Made by a program: the position numbers and the translations under genes. From Mycoplasmopsis arginini (GTDB lineage: Bacteria; Bacillota_I; Bacilli_A; Mycoplasmatales; Metamycoplasmataceae): a stretch of 64,000 nucleotides of DNA. The stretch lies in assembly GCF_900660725.1 (NCBI RefSeq), contig NZ_LR215044.1, positions 124,001-188,000 of the forward strand. Reading direction: 5' to 3'. Below are positions 45,449-56,399 of this stretch, in pieces (the first letter of the stretch is position 1; each line of letters opens with the position of its first letter). The notes beneath the pieces were generated by a model, which made no database searches, was not told where the DNA came from, and saw only the letters and a program-made list of their open reading frames with translations.

Positions 45449-46699
45449 ATGTCACAAAATTTTATCGATGAGCTTAGAGCAAGAAAAATTTTAAATAACT
45501 TATCTAATGAGGAAAAGTTTTTACAAATTCCAAAAGATTCAGGTGTTTATATTGGTTTTGATCCTACAGCTAAAAGTTTGCATTTAGGTAATTATTTACA
45601 AATTGCGACATTACTAAGATTTAAAAAGCAAGGTTATAAAGTTTATGCTATTTTAGGCGGAATCACTGGAATGATCGGAGATCCAAGTTTTAGAAATAGT
45701 GAAAGAAAATTTTTAGATAATAAAACATTAAAACAAAATAAATTATCAATTAAAAAACAACTTCAAAAATTTGGATTGGAGGTTATTGATAATATTGAAT
45801 TTTATAAAAATATGACGTTAGTAGATTTTCTTTCACAAGTTGGAAAATTAATAAATGTTAATTATTTACTTGAAAAAGAAAGCATTGCTACAAGATTAAA
45901 TAATGGATTAACATTTACTGAATTTAGTTACCAATTGATTCAAGGCTGAGATTTTAAAAATTTATATGAGAAATATAATGTAAAAATTCAAGCAGGTGGA
46001 TCAGACCAATGAGGTAATATTACAACCGGCCTAGAATTTATTAGAAAAATACATGGCGAAAATGCCAATGCGGTAGCCTTAACGATTAATTTAATAACCG
46101 ATGAAAATGGTAATAAATTTGGTAAATCAACAGGTGGCGGATCATTATGATTAGATAAGAAAATGACTTCACCTTATGCTTTATACCAGTTTTTATTAAA
46201 TCAAGCAGATAGTAAAGTAGATGAGTATCTTAAAACTCTAACCTTCTTAAATTTAGAAGAAATTAATGAAATTATGAACATTCATAACAATGAAAAGTTT
46301 AAGCGTTTAGCGCAAAAAACTTTAGCTTTCGAAGTTGTAAAAAATATTCATGGATTAAGATATGCAAATCAAGCAAGAAAAATTAGTGATATATTATTTT
46401 CAAAAGGCAAATTAAATCTAACAATTAGAGATATTGAAATGGTTAAAGATTCATTGCCAACTTTTTTAGTTTCAAATAATGAAAAGTTTATTGATGTTGT
46501 TAAAAATAATAATATAACTGCTTCAAATCGAGAAACAAGAGAATTTTTATCTAAAAAATCATTTTTAGTTGATAATGAAGTAATTGAAGAAGAAAGTAAA
46601 AATATTGAATTTAAAAAATATAATAATAAGTATGCAATCCTTAAAAAGGGTAAAAAAGATTTTTACATTTTAGTAAACAAAGATAGTATAAAGGAGTAA
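45449..46699 (+). CDS. tyrS: Tyrosyl-tRNA synthetase
   Basis: 416 residues. Class I motifs: HIGH-like SLHLGNYLQ (about residues 45-53) and KMSKS-like KFGKSTGGG (about 226-234). The tyrosine pocket YIGFDPTAKS and the GGSDQWGNI motif are clear, and a C-terminal S4-like RNA-binding domain follows. Three TGA codons encode Trp. AAGAAAGGAAA precedes the ATG. It charges tRNA-Tyr in the cytosol. No T-box structure is evident in the short leader. Confidence 0.96.
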
Positions 46700-46703
46700 A
46701 AAA

Positions 46704-47771
46704 GTGAGTTTTCCTAAAATTGTTATTAACGAAACAAAATTTAAAAATAACGTAAGAATAGCAATTGAAATTTGTAAAGAGAAAAATATTGAAGTTTTAG
46801 CTGTTACAAAAGGTTTTTGTGGTAATAGAAGAATGGCGGAGATATATCATGAAGCAGGAATTACTAATTTTGGTGATTCAAGACTTGATAACTTTGAAGT
46901 ATACAAAGATATTCCGGGTCACAAACAACTATTAAGAATTCCAATGATTTCTGAAATACCAAGAATGTTAGAATTATGTGATTCATCTTTAAATGGTGAT
47001 ATTAATGTTATTAAAAAAATTAGTGAATATGTAGTTGAAAATAATTTAAAACCACATGAAATTGTTTTAATGGTTGATTTAGGTGATAGAAGAGAAGGAT
47101 ATTTACCAGAAGATACATTAGAAATTGCTAAACAAATTAATGAACTAAAAGGTGTTAAGTTAATTGGTTTAGGATGTAATTTTGGTTGCTATGGGGCTAG
47201 AATCCCATCTGATCAATCAATGGCACAATTTGTAAAATTACAACACGAAATCGAAGATGCTCTAAACATCAAATTAACACATATGTCAGGTGGTAATTCT
47301 TTAAGTTTACATATGGTTTGAGAAAACCGTATGCCAAGTGAAATTAATTTCTTAAGAATGGGTTTTGCAATGATATTTGGAACCGAAGATATGTACCGTG
47401 AAACTATTAAAGGAATGTATCGTGATGCATTTAGATGTGAAGCTGAAGTTATTGAAGTTGATTACAAATCTTCATTACCGATAGGAGCATGCGGTATCGA
47501 TGCCTTTGGTCATGTTCCATATTTTGAAGATATTGGAGATATTAAAAGATTAATTTTAGGTGTTGGAAAATTGGATACTATGTTTGATGCAATGATTCCT
47601 TATGATAAAGATCTTAAAATTTTGGGTGGTTCATCAGATCATTTAATAATTAATTCTCAGAATAGTAAAATCGATTATAAGGCTGGTGATATTGTTAAGT
47701 TTGATTTAGATTGAGGAAGTTTATTGTATTTATTTAATTCTTCATATGTTGAAAAAGAATTTGAAAAATAA
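46704..47771 (+). CDS. Alanine/ornithine racemase family PLP-dependent enzyme
   Basis: 355 residues starting with GTG at 46704. The Lys in LAVTKGFCGN is positioned as the PLP Schiff-base Lys at the start of an alanine-racemase-type TIM barrel. Further barrel blocks are FGDSRLDNFE, MVDLGDRREGYLP, LGCNFGCYGARIP and MSGGNSLSLHMV; the C-terminal beta domain follows. AAAGGAG, inside the tyrS 3' end, is 8 bases before the GTG, so tyrS and this gene are coupled. Family members racemise ornithine or alanine; the substrate here is not clear in an organism without peptidoglycan. Two TGA Trp codons occur. Confidence 0.82.
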
Positions 47772-47783
47772 TAATTATTTAAG

Positions 47784-47815
47784 GTTAACATCAAAAAAAG
47801 ATGTTAACTTTTTTA
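47784..47815 (+). terminator. Terminator of tyrS-racemase
   Basis: GTTAACATC-AAAAAAA-GATGTTAAC perfect 9 bp stem followed by six T. Confidence 0.9.
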
Positions 47816-47818
47816 TAA

Positions 47819-47866
47819 TGAACCTCAAAGTTTTTCCAAATTATTTGGTCCAACTTTTTGGGTTCA
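47819..47866. repeat. 48 bp IS-end palindrome, copy 2
   Basis: TGAACCTCAAAG at one end and CTTTTTGGGTTCA-type sequence at the other, with TTTGGTCCAAC inside. It lies directly after a terminator and before the first coiled-coil gene unit. Confidence 0.6.
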
Positions 47867-47875
47867 TATACTATC

Positions 47876-47898
47876 ACCACGCTTTGTGGTTTTTTTTA
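47876..47898 (+). terminator. Terminator-like hairpin, duplicated unit 1
   Basis: ACCAC-GCTTT-GTGGT plus eight T. Repeated at 51200-51218. Confidence 0.7.
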
Positions 47899-48002
47899 TT
47901 AAAAAAAGTTTCAATTTTCATTTTTTATCCAAAAAACGTCCTATTTTAAGTTAAAAAAAAGACATTTTTTGCACTTTTGCCAAAACTCCTCAATAAAAGT
48001 TC

Positions 48003-48018
48003 TTTTTTTTTTTTTTTT
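48003..48018 (+). promoter_or_regulatory. Poly-T tract (T16) in the promoter region of coiled-coil gene 1
   Basis: Sixteen T followed by AATTTTATTAGTTAAAATTA, where TTAAAAT is a candidate -10 about 14 bases from the tract. The paralogue has T20 at the same place, so tract length differs while the surroundings are conserved. Confidence 0.55.
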
Positions 48019-48109
48019 AATTTTATTAGTTAAAATTATTTGGCAATATTTTTGAAAAAAATATATTTTGCAAAATACAACAAACAAACACATAATTTGA
48101 GAGGTAAAA

Positions 48110-50791
48110 TTGAAAAAATCAAGAAAATTAGTAATTGGTTTAACATTCTTAACAGCAGCAGCTACAGCAGCGTTAGCTACTACAGTTGTTGGAATTTTGA
48201 AAAACCAAAATTTACCCCCAGAAAATAAGTTAGAACTTTCAAAAAAGAAATTCGGGGAAAAAGTAAATGAGTCTAAGGAACTATTAGATAAACTATTAGA
48301 TCCTAAATATAAAGATATTAGAAAAAACTTACAAGATGCACTAGATGAAACAAATAAAAATATAACTAAAGATAGCAATGCAGAAGATTATGATAAACAA
48401 ATAGAAAATTTAAGCAAAGCTATTGAAGAAGTTAAAAAAGATAAACAACAAATTGACATTAATGATGGTTCTTTAGATAAATCAAAAAAAGAATATGAAG
48501 AAGCTAAAAAATCCGCAGAAGATTTAGCATCTAAATTAACAGACGATAAATATAAGACTGTTAAAGATAAATTAGACAAAGCTATTGTTGATGCAACAAA
48601 AAATATCAACGAAAATAGTTCAAAAGAAGATTACGAACTGGCAACTGAAAAATTAAATAAAGCAATTGATCAAGCAAAAAAACAAGAAAAAGATATAAGT
48701 TTATCTGAATTTGACGAATTAGCTTTAAGAGCAAATAAATTGGATAATGCTATTGGCGATACAAAATACTATTCATATTTTAAAGGTCTAGTTAAAAGAA
48801 TAATTAATAATAATTTTCAACCACAAAATAAAAAATCATTTTCTTTACTAACATCAAAAGAAAGAAAACAAAAAATCGATTCCCTGAGAAGTGAAGTAAT
48901 TAAAGAAGAAGCAATTTGAGAACATTATTTACTTTTGATTAATAAATATTTAGACTTAAAGAAAGAAGCAGAAGCATTTTCTCAAGAATTAAGTAAAAAT
49001 GTAATTTACAGCGATATTCAGAATGAATTAGAAAAACAAATTTTTAATAGTGAAGATAATTTGGATAAAATCCCTACTAATTATGATGAACAAATTATAA
49101 ATTTAGAAAAAGCACTAGAATTATCTAAACAAAATAAGAAAGCTAAAGATATTGTGTTAGCAAGAGTTAAATCTGCTTATGAAAATAAAAAAGAATTAGC
49201 ACAACAACTCATTGCAATATTGAATGAAAAATCTGAATATAGCGAAATTAAACAAAAACTAAACCAAGAAATCGAAAGTGCTTCTTATGGTATTAATGAT
49301 AATTCAGCTGAGAATGTTTATTGAGATGCTGCTTCAAAATTGCAAAATGCTATTAAAGAAGCAAATGAAGCTAAAAATGTAAAAGATAAGCAAATTTTAA
49401 CCTTAGAAGAAGCAAAAGCTAAATATGAATCAAAGGTTACTGAAGCTCAAAAATTATCTGACGACTTGAATAAATACAATTATCAACAATTAAAACAAGG
49501 TTTTGATATAAAATTCAATAATATCAAGGAAACTATTAGTAATTCTAGCTCAAATCAAAAAGAAGATTATTTATCTGCTATAGAAAAACTAGATGAACTA
49601 ATGAAAGAATCAACTGAAAAATGACAAAAAGCAGATAAAGCTTTAGAAAAAATGAAAGCATTTGAAAATAAAGAATTAGAAGTTAAAGCTTATCGTGATG
49701 ATATTATGGGTGAATTAAGAAATACTTATTTCAAAGATTATCTATCAGGAAGAATAGAACAAATTAGAAATGGTGTAAATAAGGATTATCCTGAATCAAT
49801 CGATCAAGGAATTAAATTATTAGATGAACTTTTGGTTGAAACTCCAAACCAAGTTAAATTTAGAGAAACTTTATGAAATAGATTGCTTGAAGAAAAAGAA
49901 AAATACGAAGATTTAGCAAAACTATATAATAATCATTCTGAATTAGCTAAATTACGTACTGATATTCAAAATGAAATTGAAAGAGTATTTAATGAGAACG
50001 AATTAGTAAAACATGCAAGTTTAAATAATTCTGATTTGCGCAAAAAAATTTGGGATATATTATTTTGGTATGTTGCTTTTATTGATCAAATAAAACATTA
50101 TAATGACAATAAAAAAATGGTAGATGAATTATTAGTAGAACTAAGTAAAAAAGATATTTATAAAAAAATAAAACAAGAATTAGAATTAGAGATTAAAAAA
50201 GTCGAAACAGAAAGTCTTGATAATTCTCTTCATGTCCTTTCACATAATTTAATGAATGCTTATCAATGATTTTTAATGCAAAAGCGAAATCTTGATTATG
50301 AAGTTTCTAATTTTGAATCAAGATTAAAAGAAGCTAATAATTTTGCGGATAATGACTTAATTGAACCAAAATATTATGATATTAGAGAAGAACTAAAAAA
50401 TAAAGTTAGTCAAATATTAAAAGAGGTTTCTGAAACTTCGACTGATGCTAAAACATGAGAATTTTTAAATCAAAAAAATTATGCATTGTGAAAAGCTATA
50501 CAACACGCAAAAGAACGTCGTAATGAAATTGATAATTTAGGTTTAAAAATTGGTGAAGCAAAAAATAGATATGAAGTAACAAGACAAATTGTTAAAAATT
50601 ATATTAAAGAACAACTTAACCAACCTAAATATTCGCAAATAAAAAACGAATTACAAAGTAAAATTGAGAAAATAGAAGCTGAAGTAATTTCTTCACCAGC
50701 TACCAAGGAATTATTTGATCAAAAAGATGCGGAATTAAATCAATTATTATATAATGCCCAAAATGAAAAGGAAGCAATAGATGCCCAGTAA
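48110..50791 (+). CDS. Long coiled-coil, FIVAR-like surface protein, copy 1
   Basis: 893 residues starting with TTG at 48110 (GAGAGG 6-11 bases upstream). Residues 7-30 are an N-terminal hydrophobic anchor (LVIGLTFLTAAATAALATTVVGIL) without lipobox Cys. The rest is almost wholly alpha-helical, built of degenerate units of the pattern A..L...L.D.KY..I...L..AI......S..DY..A...L..AI, which resembles FIVAR/Ebh-type three-helix modules. Many Trp codons are TGA. The stop TAA at 50789 comes about 12 codons earlier than in copy 2, where the position is GAA. Probable surface fibre or adhesin; no catalytic motif. Function is inferred only. Confidence 0.8.
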
Positions 50792-51141
50792 TCAGGCAAT
50801 TCATCTACTGCTAGACAAACAATACAAAGATAATTTAATAAAAGTTAAAGATTTTTAAACAAGAATTTAAATAAATTTTTATATTATAGTATTTAAAAAA
50901 GTTTTAAATGCCAAATTTTAGAAACTCAAGAAGCATTTAGAAAATAAACAAAGAACACAAATTAATGATGATAATCTAGATCTTGAAATTTAAAGAATCA
51001 AACACGACTATAAAAAAGTTAAAATGATTATCAAAACATATTAAACTCATAATTATTAATTAAAAAAGTAAAGTCAAGTTTTAAAAAACAACGACTTTAC
51101 TTTTTATTATATTTAGTAGAAAAAATTTTTAAAAATTATAA
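50792..51141. other. 3' region of duplicated unit 1
   Basis: No gene seen. It is closely similar to 54113-54450, so it is part of the duplicated unit. Contains stop-rich remnants that look like former coding sequence (ETQEAFRK-type pieces) and a terminator at 51064. Confidence 0.6.
51064..51106 (+). terminator. Terminator of coiled-coil gene 1
   Basis: AAGTAAAGTC...GACTTTACTT 10 bp stem followed by T-rich sequence; the counterpart in unit 2 has mismatches. Confidence 0.75.
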
Positions 51142-51190
51142 TAAACCCCAAAAGTTTTTCCAAATTATTTGGTCCAACTTTTTGGGTTCA
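51142..51190. repeat. 49 bp IS-end palindrome, copy 3
   Basis: Nearly identical to 47819-47866 and in the same position relative to the downstream coiled-coil gene. Confidence 0.6.
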
Positions 51191-51199
51191 TATACTATT

Positions 51200-51218
51200 A
51201 CCACGCTTTGTGGTTTTT
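51200..51218 (+). terminator. Terminator-like hairpin, duplicated unit 2
   Basis: CCAC-GCTTT-GTGG plus seven T; counterpart of 47876-47898. Confidence 0.7.
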
Positions 51219-51325
51219 TTATTAAAAAAAGTTTCAATTTTCATTTTTTATCCAAAAAACGTCCTATTTTAAGTTAAAAAAAAGACATTTTTTGCACTTT
51301 TGCCAAAACTCCTCAATAAAACTTC

Positions 51326-51345
51326 TTTTTTTTTTTTTTTTTTTT
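51326..51345 (+). promoter_or_regulatory. Poly-T tract (T20) in the promoter region of coiled-coil gene 2
   Basis: Twenty T at the position where unit 1 has sixteen; flanks match except for single substitutions. Confidence 0.55.
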
Positions 51346-51436
51346 AATTTTATTAGTTAAAATTAGTTGGCAATATTTTTGAAAAAAATATATTTTGCAA
51401 AATACAACAAACAAACACATAATTTGAGAGGTAAAA

Positions 51437-54112
51437 TTGAAAAAATCAAGAAAATTAGTAATTGGTTTAACATTCTTAACAGCAGCAGCTACAGCAGCGC
51501 TAGCTACTACAGTTGTTGGAATTTTGAAAAACCAAAATTTACCCACAGAAAATAAGTTATGACTTTCAAAAAAGAAATTAGGGGAAAAAGTAAATGAGAC
51601 TAAGGAACTTATAGATAAACTATTAGATCCTAAATATAAAGATATTAGAAAAAACTTACAAGATGCACTAGATGAAACAAATAAAAATATAACTAAAGAT
51701 AGCAATGCAGAAGATTATGATAAACAAGTAGAAAATTTAAGCAAAGTTATTGAAGGAGTTAAAAAAGATAAAGAACAAATTGACAATAATGACGGTTCTT
51801 TAGAAAAATTAAAAAAAGAATATGAAAAAGCTAAAAAATCTGCAGAAGATTTATCATCTAAATTAACAGATGACGAATATAAGACTGTTAAAGATAAATT
51901 AGACAAAGATATTGCTGAAGCAACAAAAAATATCAACGAAAATAGTTCAAAAGAAGATTACAAACTAGCAACTGAAAAATTAAATAAGGCAATTGATCAA
52001 GCAAAAATAAGATTATCTGAATTTGACCAATTAGTTTTAAGAGCAAATGAATTGGATAATGCTATTGGCGATTCAAAATACTATTCATATTTTAAAGATC
52101 AAGTTAAAAGATTAATTAATGATAATTTTCAACCACAAAATAAAAATCATTTTTCTTTACTAACACCAAAAGAAAGAAAACAAAAAATCAATATCTTGAG
52201 AAGTGAAGTAAATCACCAAGAAGCAACTTTAGAAAATTATTTACTTTTGATTAGTAGATATTTAGACTTAAAGAAAGAAGCAGAAGCATTTTCCCAAGAA
52301 TTAAGTAAAAATGTAATTTACCGTGATATTCAAAATGAATTAGAAAAACAAATTTTCAATAGTGAAGATAATATTAAAAAAAGTAATTACGTTGGTTATT
52401 ATGGACAAGATCTAATTTTAGAAGAAGCATTAAAATTATCTAAACAAAATAAGAAAGCTATAGATATTGAGTTAGCAAGATCTAAATCTGCTTATGAAAA
52501 TGAAAAAGAATTAGCACAACAACTTGTTGCAATATTGAATGAAAAATCTGAATATAGCGAAATTAAACAAAAACTAAACCAAGAAATCGAAAGTGCTTCT
52601 TATGGTATTAATGATAATTCAGCTGCAAGTGATTATTGACCTGCTACTTTAAAATTACAAATTGCTATTAATGAAGCAAAAGAAGCTAAAAATATAAAAG
52701 ATAAGCAAATTTTAACCTTAGAAGAAGCAAAAGCTAAATATGAATCAAAGGTTACTGAAGCTTTAAAATTATCTGACGACTTGAATAAATACAATTATCG
52801 ACAATTAAAACAAGATTTTGATAAAAAATTCAGTACCATCAAGGAAGCTATTAGTGCTTCTAGCTTAAAAGAAGATTATTTATCTGCTATAGAAAAACTA
52901 GATGAACTAATGAAAGAATCAGGTGAAAAATTACAAAAATTAGATAAAGCTTTAGAAAAAATGAAAGCATTTGAAAATAAAGAATTAGAAGTTAAAGCTT
53001 ATCGTGATGATATTATGGGCGAATTAAGAAATACTTATTTCAAAAATTATTTATTAGAAAAAATAGAAGAAATTAAAACTGGAACAAATAAAGAAGATCC
53101 TGAATCAATCGATCAAGGAATTAAATCATTAGATGAACTTTTGATTGAAACTCAAAATCAAGTTAAATTTAGAGAAACTTTATGAAATAAATTGCTTGTA
53201 GCAAAAGAAAAATATAAAGTTTTAGCAAAATGATCTAATAATGATTCGGAAATAGCTAAAATACTTACTTATGTTCAAAATGAAATTGAAAGAGTAGTTA
53301 ATGACGACGAATTAGTAAAACACGCAAGTTTAAATAATTCTGATTTGCAAAAAAGAATTTTTGAAATATTTCAACATTATGCTATTTTTAATGACACGAT
53401 AAAACATCATAATGAGAATAAAATAAGGATAGATGAATTATTAGTAGAACTAAGTAAAAAAGATATTTATAAAAAATTAAAACAAGAATTAGAATTAGAG
53501 ATTAAAAAAGTCGAAGTAGAAAATTCTGATATTCCTTTTCATGATTTACATCATATTTATCAAATGTTTTTAATGCACAAGCAAATGCTTGATTATGAAG
53601 TTTCTAATTTTGAATCAAAATTAGAAGAAGCTAATAATTTGGTTAATGAATTAATTGAACCAAAATATTCTGATATTAGAGAAGAACTAAAAAATAAAGT
53701 TAGCAAAATATTAAATGAGGTTTCTGAAATTTCGGATGATGCTAAAACACGAGAATTTTTAAATCAAAAAAATTATGCATTATACGAAGCTATACAACAC
53801 GCAAGAAATGCTCGTAATGAAATTGATAATTTAGGTTTAGAAGTTGGTGTAGCAAAAAATAGATATGAAGAAATAAAACAAAATGTTAAAAATTATATTC
53901 GAGAACAACTTAGCCAACCTAAATATTTGCAAATAAAAAACGAATTACAAAGTAAAATTGAGAAAATAGAAGCTGAAGTAATTTCTTCACCAGCTACCAA
54001 GGAATTATTTGATCAAAAACAAGCGGAATTAATTAAATGATTAGGCCATGCCCAAAATGAAAAGGCAAGAAAAGATTCACAGGAATCAGGGGATTCATCT
54101 ACTGCTAGATAA
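51437..54112 (+). CDS. Long coiled-coil, FIVAR-like surface protein, copy 2
   Basis: 891 residues, TTG start in the same context as copy 1. The anchor segment is identical to copy 1 (VIGLTFLTAAATAALATTVV). Divergence is scattered, with short indels (for example KKQEKDISLSEF versus KIRLSEF) and a variable patch around residues 310-330. The C-terminus extends to ESGDSSTAR. Several TGA Trp codons of copy 1 are other residues here. The pair arose by tandem duplication of a roughly 3.3 kb unit. Probable surface-exposed fibrous protein; exact function unknown. Confidence 0.8.
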
Positions 54113-54470
54113 AAAATACAAAGATAATTTAATAAAATTTAAAGAATTTTTAAACAAAAATTTAAATAAATTTTTATATTATAGTATTTAAAAAAATTTT
54201 AAATGACAAATTTTAGAAACTCAAGAAGTATTTAAAAAATAAATACATTTTTATTGATAATATTTTAAATAACCAAAAATGACAAATTAATGATGATAAT
54301 ATAGATATTTAAATTTAAAGAATCAAAACACGACTATAAAAAAGTTAAAATGATTATCAAAACATATTAAACTCATAATTATTAATTAAAAAAAGTAAAG
54401 TCAAGTTTTAAAAAAACAACAACTTTATTTTTTTATTATATTTTTATTATTTCTAATTAATTAAAATAAA
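54113..54470. other. 3' region of duplicated unit 2
   Basis: No gene seen; similar to 50820-51112 with small indels, ending in a degenerate version of the unit 1 terminator. Confidence 0.55.
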
Positions 54471-54475
54471 AAAAT

Positions 54476-54507
54476 AAAAAGCACAAGGTTTTATGTCTTG
54501 CGCTTTT
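54476..54507 (-). terminator. Terminator of rpsP-trmD-rplS
   Basis: On the minus strand AAAGCGCAAG-ACATAAAAC-CTTGTGCTTT is followed by TTATTTTTTT. Confidence 0.8.
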
Positions 54508-54525
54508 AAAAAATATAAATTAATC

Positions 54526-54879
54526 TTATTTTCTTTTGATTTCTTTCAATCTTGTGCTTTTTCCCTTAAGACCTCTCATGTAGTAAAGTTTAGCTCTTCT
54601 AACTTTATTCTTTCTTGTAACTTCAATATTTGAAATTAAAGGTGAGTTAATCTTAAATACACGTTCTACACCAACACCATATGAATCTTTTCTAACAGTA
54701 ATTGATTTGTTAATTCCTTCACCGTATGCAGCAATTACTAAACCTTCAAAAACTTGAATTCTTTCCTTATCGCCTTCTTTAATTCTAACGTGAACTCTAA
54801 CAACATATCCTTCTCTAATTTGAGGAAGATCAGTTCTAATTTGATCTTTTTCTACAAGTTCTAATAAATTACTTCTCAT
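54526..54879 (-). CDS. rplS: 50S ribosomal protein L19
   Basis: 117 residues. [33 protein letters not shown] and [46 protein letters not shown] cover the whole L19 family consensus. It sits at the 30S-50S interface. Its ATG lies inside the end of trmD (overlap of 11 nt), so translation is coupled. Last gene of the rpsP-trmD-rplS operon. Confidence 0.97.
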   Translation of the reverse strand: MRSNLLELVEKDQIRTDLPQIREGYVVRVHVRIKEGDKERIQVFEGLVIAAYGEGINKSITVRKDSYGVGVERVFKINSPLISNIEVTRKNKVRRAKLYYMRGLKGKSTRLKEIKRK

Positions 54880-55546
54880 TTTTAATCCTTTCGATTATAT
54901 CTTTACGATTTTTCAATGTTTTTAAATAAGCATGTTTCTCACGTCATTCTTTAATTAATTTATGATTTCCAGATAAGAGAACTTCTGGAACTTTTAAACC
55001 CTTATATTCAGCTGGCTTTGTATATTGAGGAAAATCAAGCAAGCCATCGTTTTCAAAACTTTCATTTTGATGACTCCCTTTTCTTAATACGCCAGGAACC
55101 AAACGAGCTACGGCTTCAGAAATAACCATCGCTGGAATTTCCCCACCTGTTAAAATAAAATCGCCAATTGATAATTCTTCATCCACGAAATTTAAAACGC
55201 GTTCATCAAAACCTTCATAATGACCACACACAAGAGTAATTTCGCTATGTTTAGCTAATTCATGTGCTTTTTTTTGGTCGAATGTTTTTCCTTGTGGACT
55301 AACTAGAATTTTATAACTATTTGGAACTGTTTCTAATGCTAAGTCAATTGGTTCTACTTGTAAAAGCATACCATCGCCGCCACCATAAACCGTATCATCG
55401 ACTTTATTTCTTTTTTCACGTGAAAAGTTTCTAAAATCAATAATATTTAGTTCTAAATGCCCAAGTTTAATTGCTTTGGCAATAATGCTATAACTTTTAA
55501 AAGTTTCAAAATATTCAGGAAATAATGTGAGTATGTTTATTTTCAT
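54869..55546 (-). CDS. trmD: tRNA (guanine-N1)-methyltransferase
   Basis: 225 residues with TGA (54944) read as Trp. [47 protein letters not shown] and [29 protein letters not shown] are the TrmD knot motifs that bind SAM and G37. It makes m1G37 to prevent frameshifting. ATG is two bases after the rpsP stop. The 3' end overlaps rplS by 11 nt. rimM, often in this operon, is absent. Confidence 0.96.
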
Positions 55547-55548
55547 AA

Positions 55549-55809
55549 TTATTTATTTTTTGATTCGATATATTTTTTGTAGAAATCATTTCTTTTTAAT
55601 AGAGTTCTAACTGTTTCAGTAGGTTTAGCTCCGTTGTTTAAGTATGTTGTTGTTAATTCTTCATTTAAAAATAATTCTTTTGTATGTGGGTCATAGTGTC
55701 CTAATTCATCGATAAATTTCCCATCACGTGGTGCTCTTGCATCTGATGCTACAACTTTATATGTTGCATGGAATTTTTTACCGGTTCTTTTTAATCTTAA
55801 TTTAACCAT
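55549..55809 (-). CDS. rpsP: 30S ribosomal protein S16
   Basis: 86 residues. [41 protein letters not shown] is classical S16, and [14 protein letters not shown] follows. First gene of the operon, with AACGAAAGGAAT upstream of the ATG. S16 is needed for 30S assembly. Confidence 0.97.
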   Translation of the reverse strand: MVKLRLKRTGKKFHATYKVVASDARAPRDGKFIDELGHYDPHTKELFLNEELTTTYLNNGAKPTETVRTLLKRNDFYKKYIESKNK

Positions 55810-55977
55810 GATATTCCTTTCGTTTTTTGTTTAATTATTAAATTTATATTTTTTTAATAGAAAAATTTTACCATAAAAAAAGATGTTAAGCAAAAATACT
55901 TTACACTTTTTGTTTTTTAATTTTTTAAATACAATTTAAACTTATCTTTAAATGGTTTTTAATAAATGGTTTAATGG

Positions 55978-55983
55978 TAAAAT
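55978..55983 (+). promoter_or_regulatory. -10 element of cdd, leaderless
   Basis: TAAAAT ends 7 bases before the ATG at 55991, which argues against the upstream in-frame start at 55952. Confidence 0.5.
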
Positions 55984-55990
55984 TAATATT

Positions 55991-56389
55991 ATGAAAAAAG
56001 AAATTTTAAAAGAAAAGTTAAATTATTCATACGCCCCTTTTTCAAAAGTCAAAGTTGCAGCATTAGCAATTGATAAAAATGGAAAAGAATATTATGGAGT
56101 TAATTGCGAAAATGCCGCTTATCCGAGTGGACTTTGTGCTGAAAGATCAGCCTTATTTGGTTCAGTCGCATATGGAGCAGAAGTAGGAAGTTTTCAAGAA
56201 ATTCATATTATAAGTAATTTAAATAAATTGTTGTATCCATGTGGTGCTTGTCTTCAAGTTATGTCTCAATTTTTAGATAAGAATGCTAAAGTTATTTTAC
56301 ATTCAACTGATTTATTAGAAGAAAAAAGCTTTTTAATAAAGGATTTAATTCCAGGTGCTGTTAAACCTGAAGATATTATGCCTATGTAA
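55991..56389 (+). CDS. cdd: Cytidine deaminase
   Basis: 132 residues, the size of the homotetrameric class. YAPFSKVKVAALA contains the substrate loop. The zinc ligands and catalytic Glu are in NCENAAYPSGLCAERSA (Cys and Glu) and YPCGACLQV (two Cys). It deaminates (deoxy)cytidine to uridine in pyrimidine salvage. The start at 55991 is chosen because a -10 box sits 7 bases before it and the family begins here. The next gene starts 10 bases after the stop. Confidence 0.93.
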   Translation: MKKEILKEKLNYSYAPFSKVKVAALAIDKNGKEYYGVNCENAAYPSGLCAERSALFGSVAYGAEVGSFQEIHIISNLNKLLYPCGACLQVMSQFLDKNAKVILHSTDLLEEKSFLIKDLIPGAVKPEDIMPM

Positions 56390-56399
56390 GAAGAAAAAA

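Noticed and set aside
48388..48609. Minus-strand frames opposite the coiled-coil genes (also 51715-51936, 47941-48378, 51313-51705)
   Set aside because: Lys/Glu/Ala-rich helical genes leave the antisense strand open; both paralogues show the same artefact.
55952..55990. N-terminal extension of cdd
   Set aside because: It would overlap the -10 element and adds residues not found in the family.
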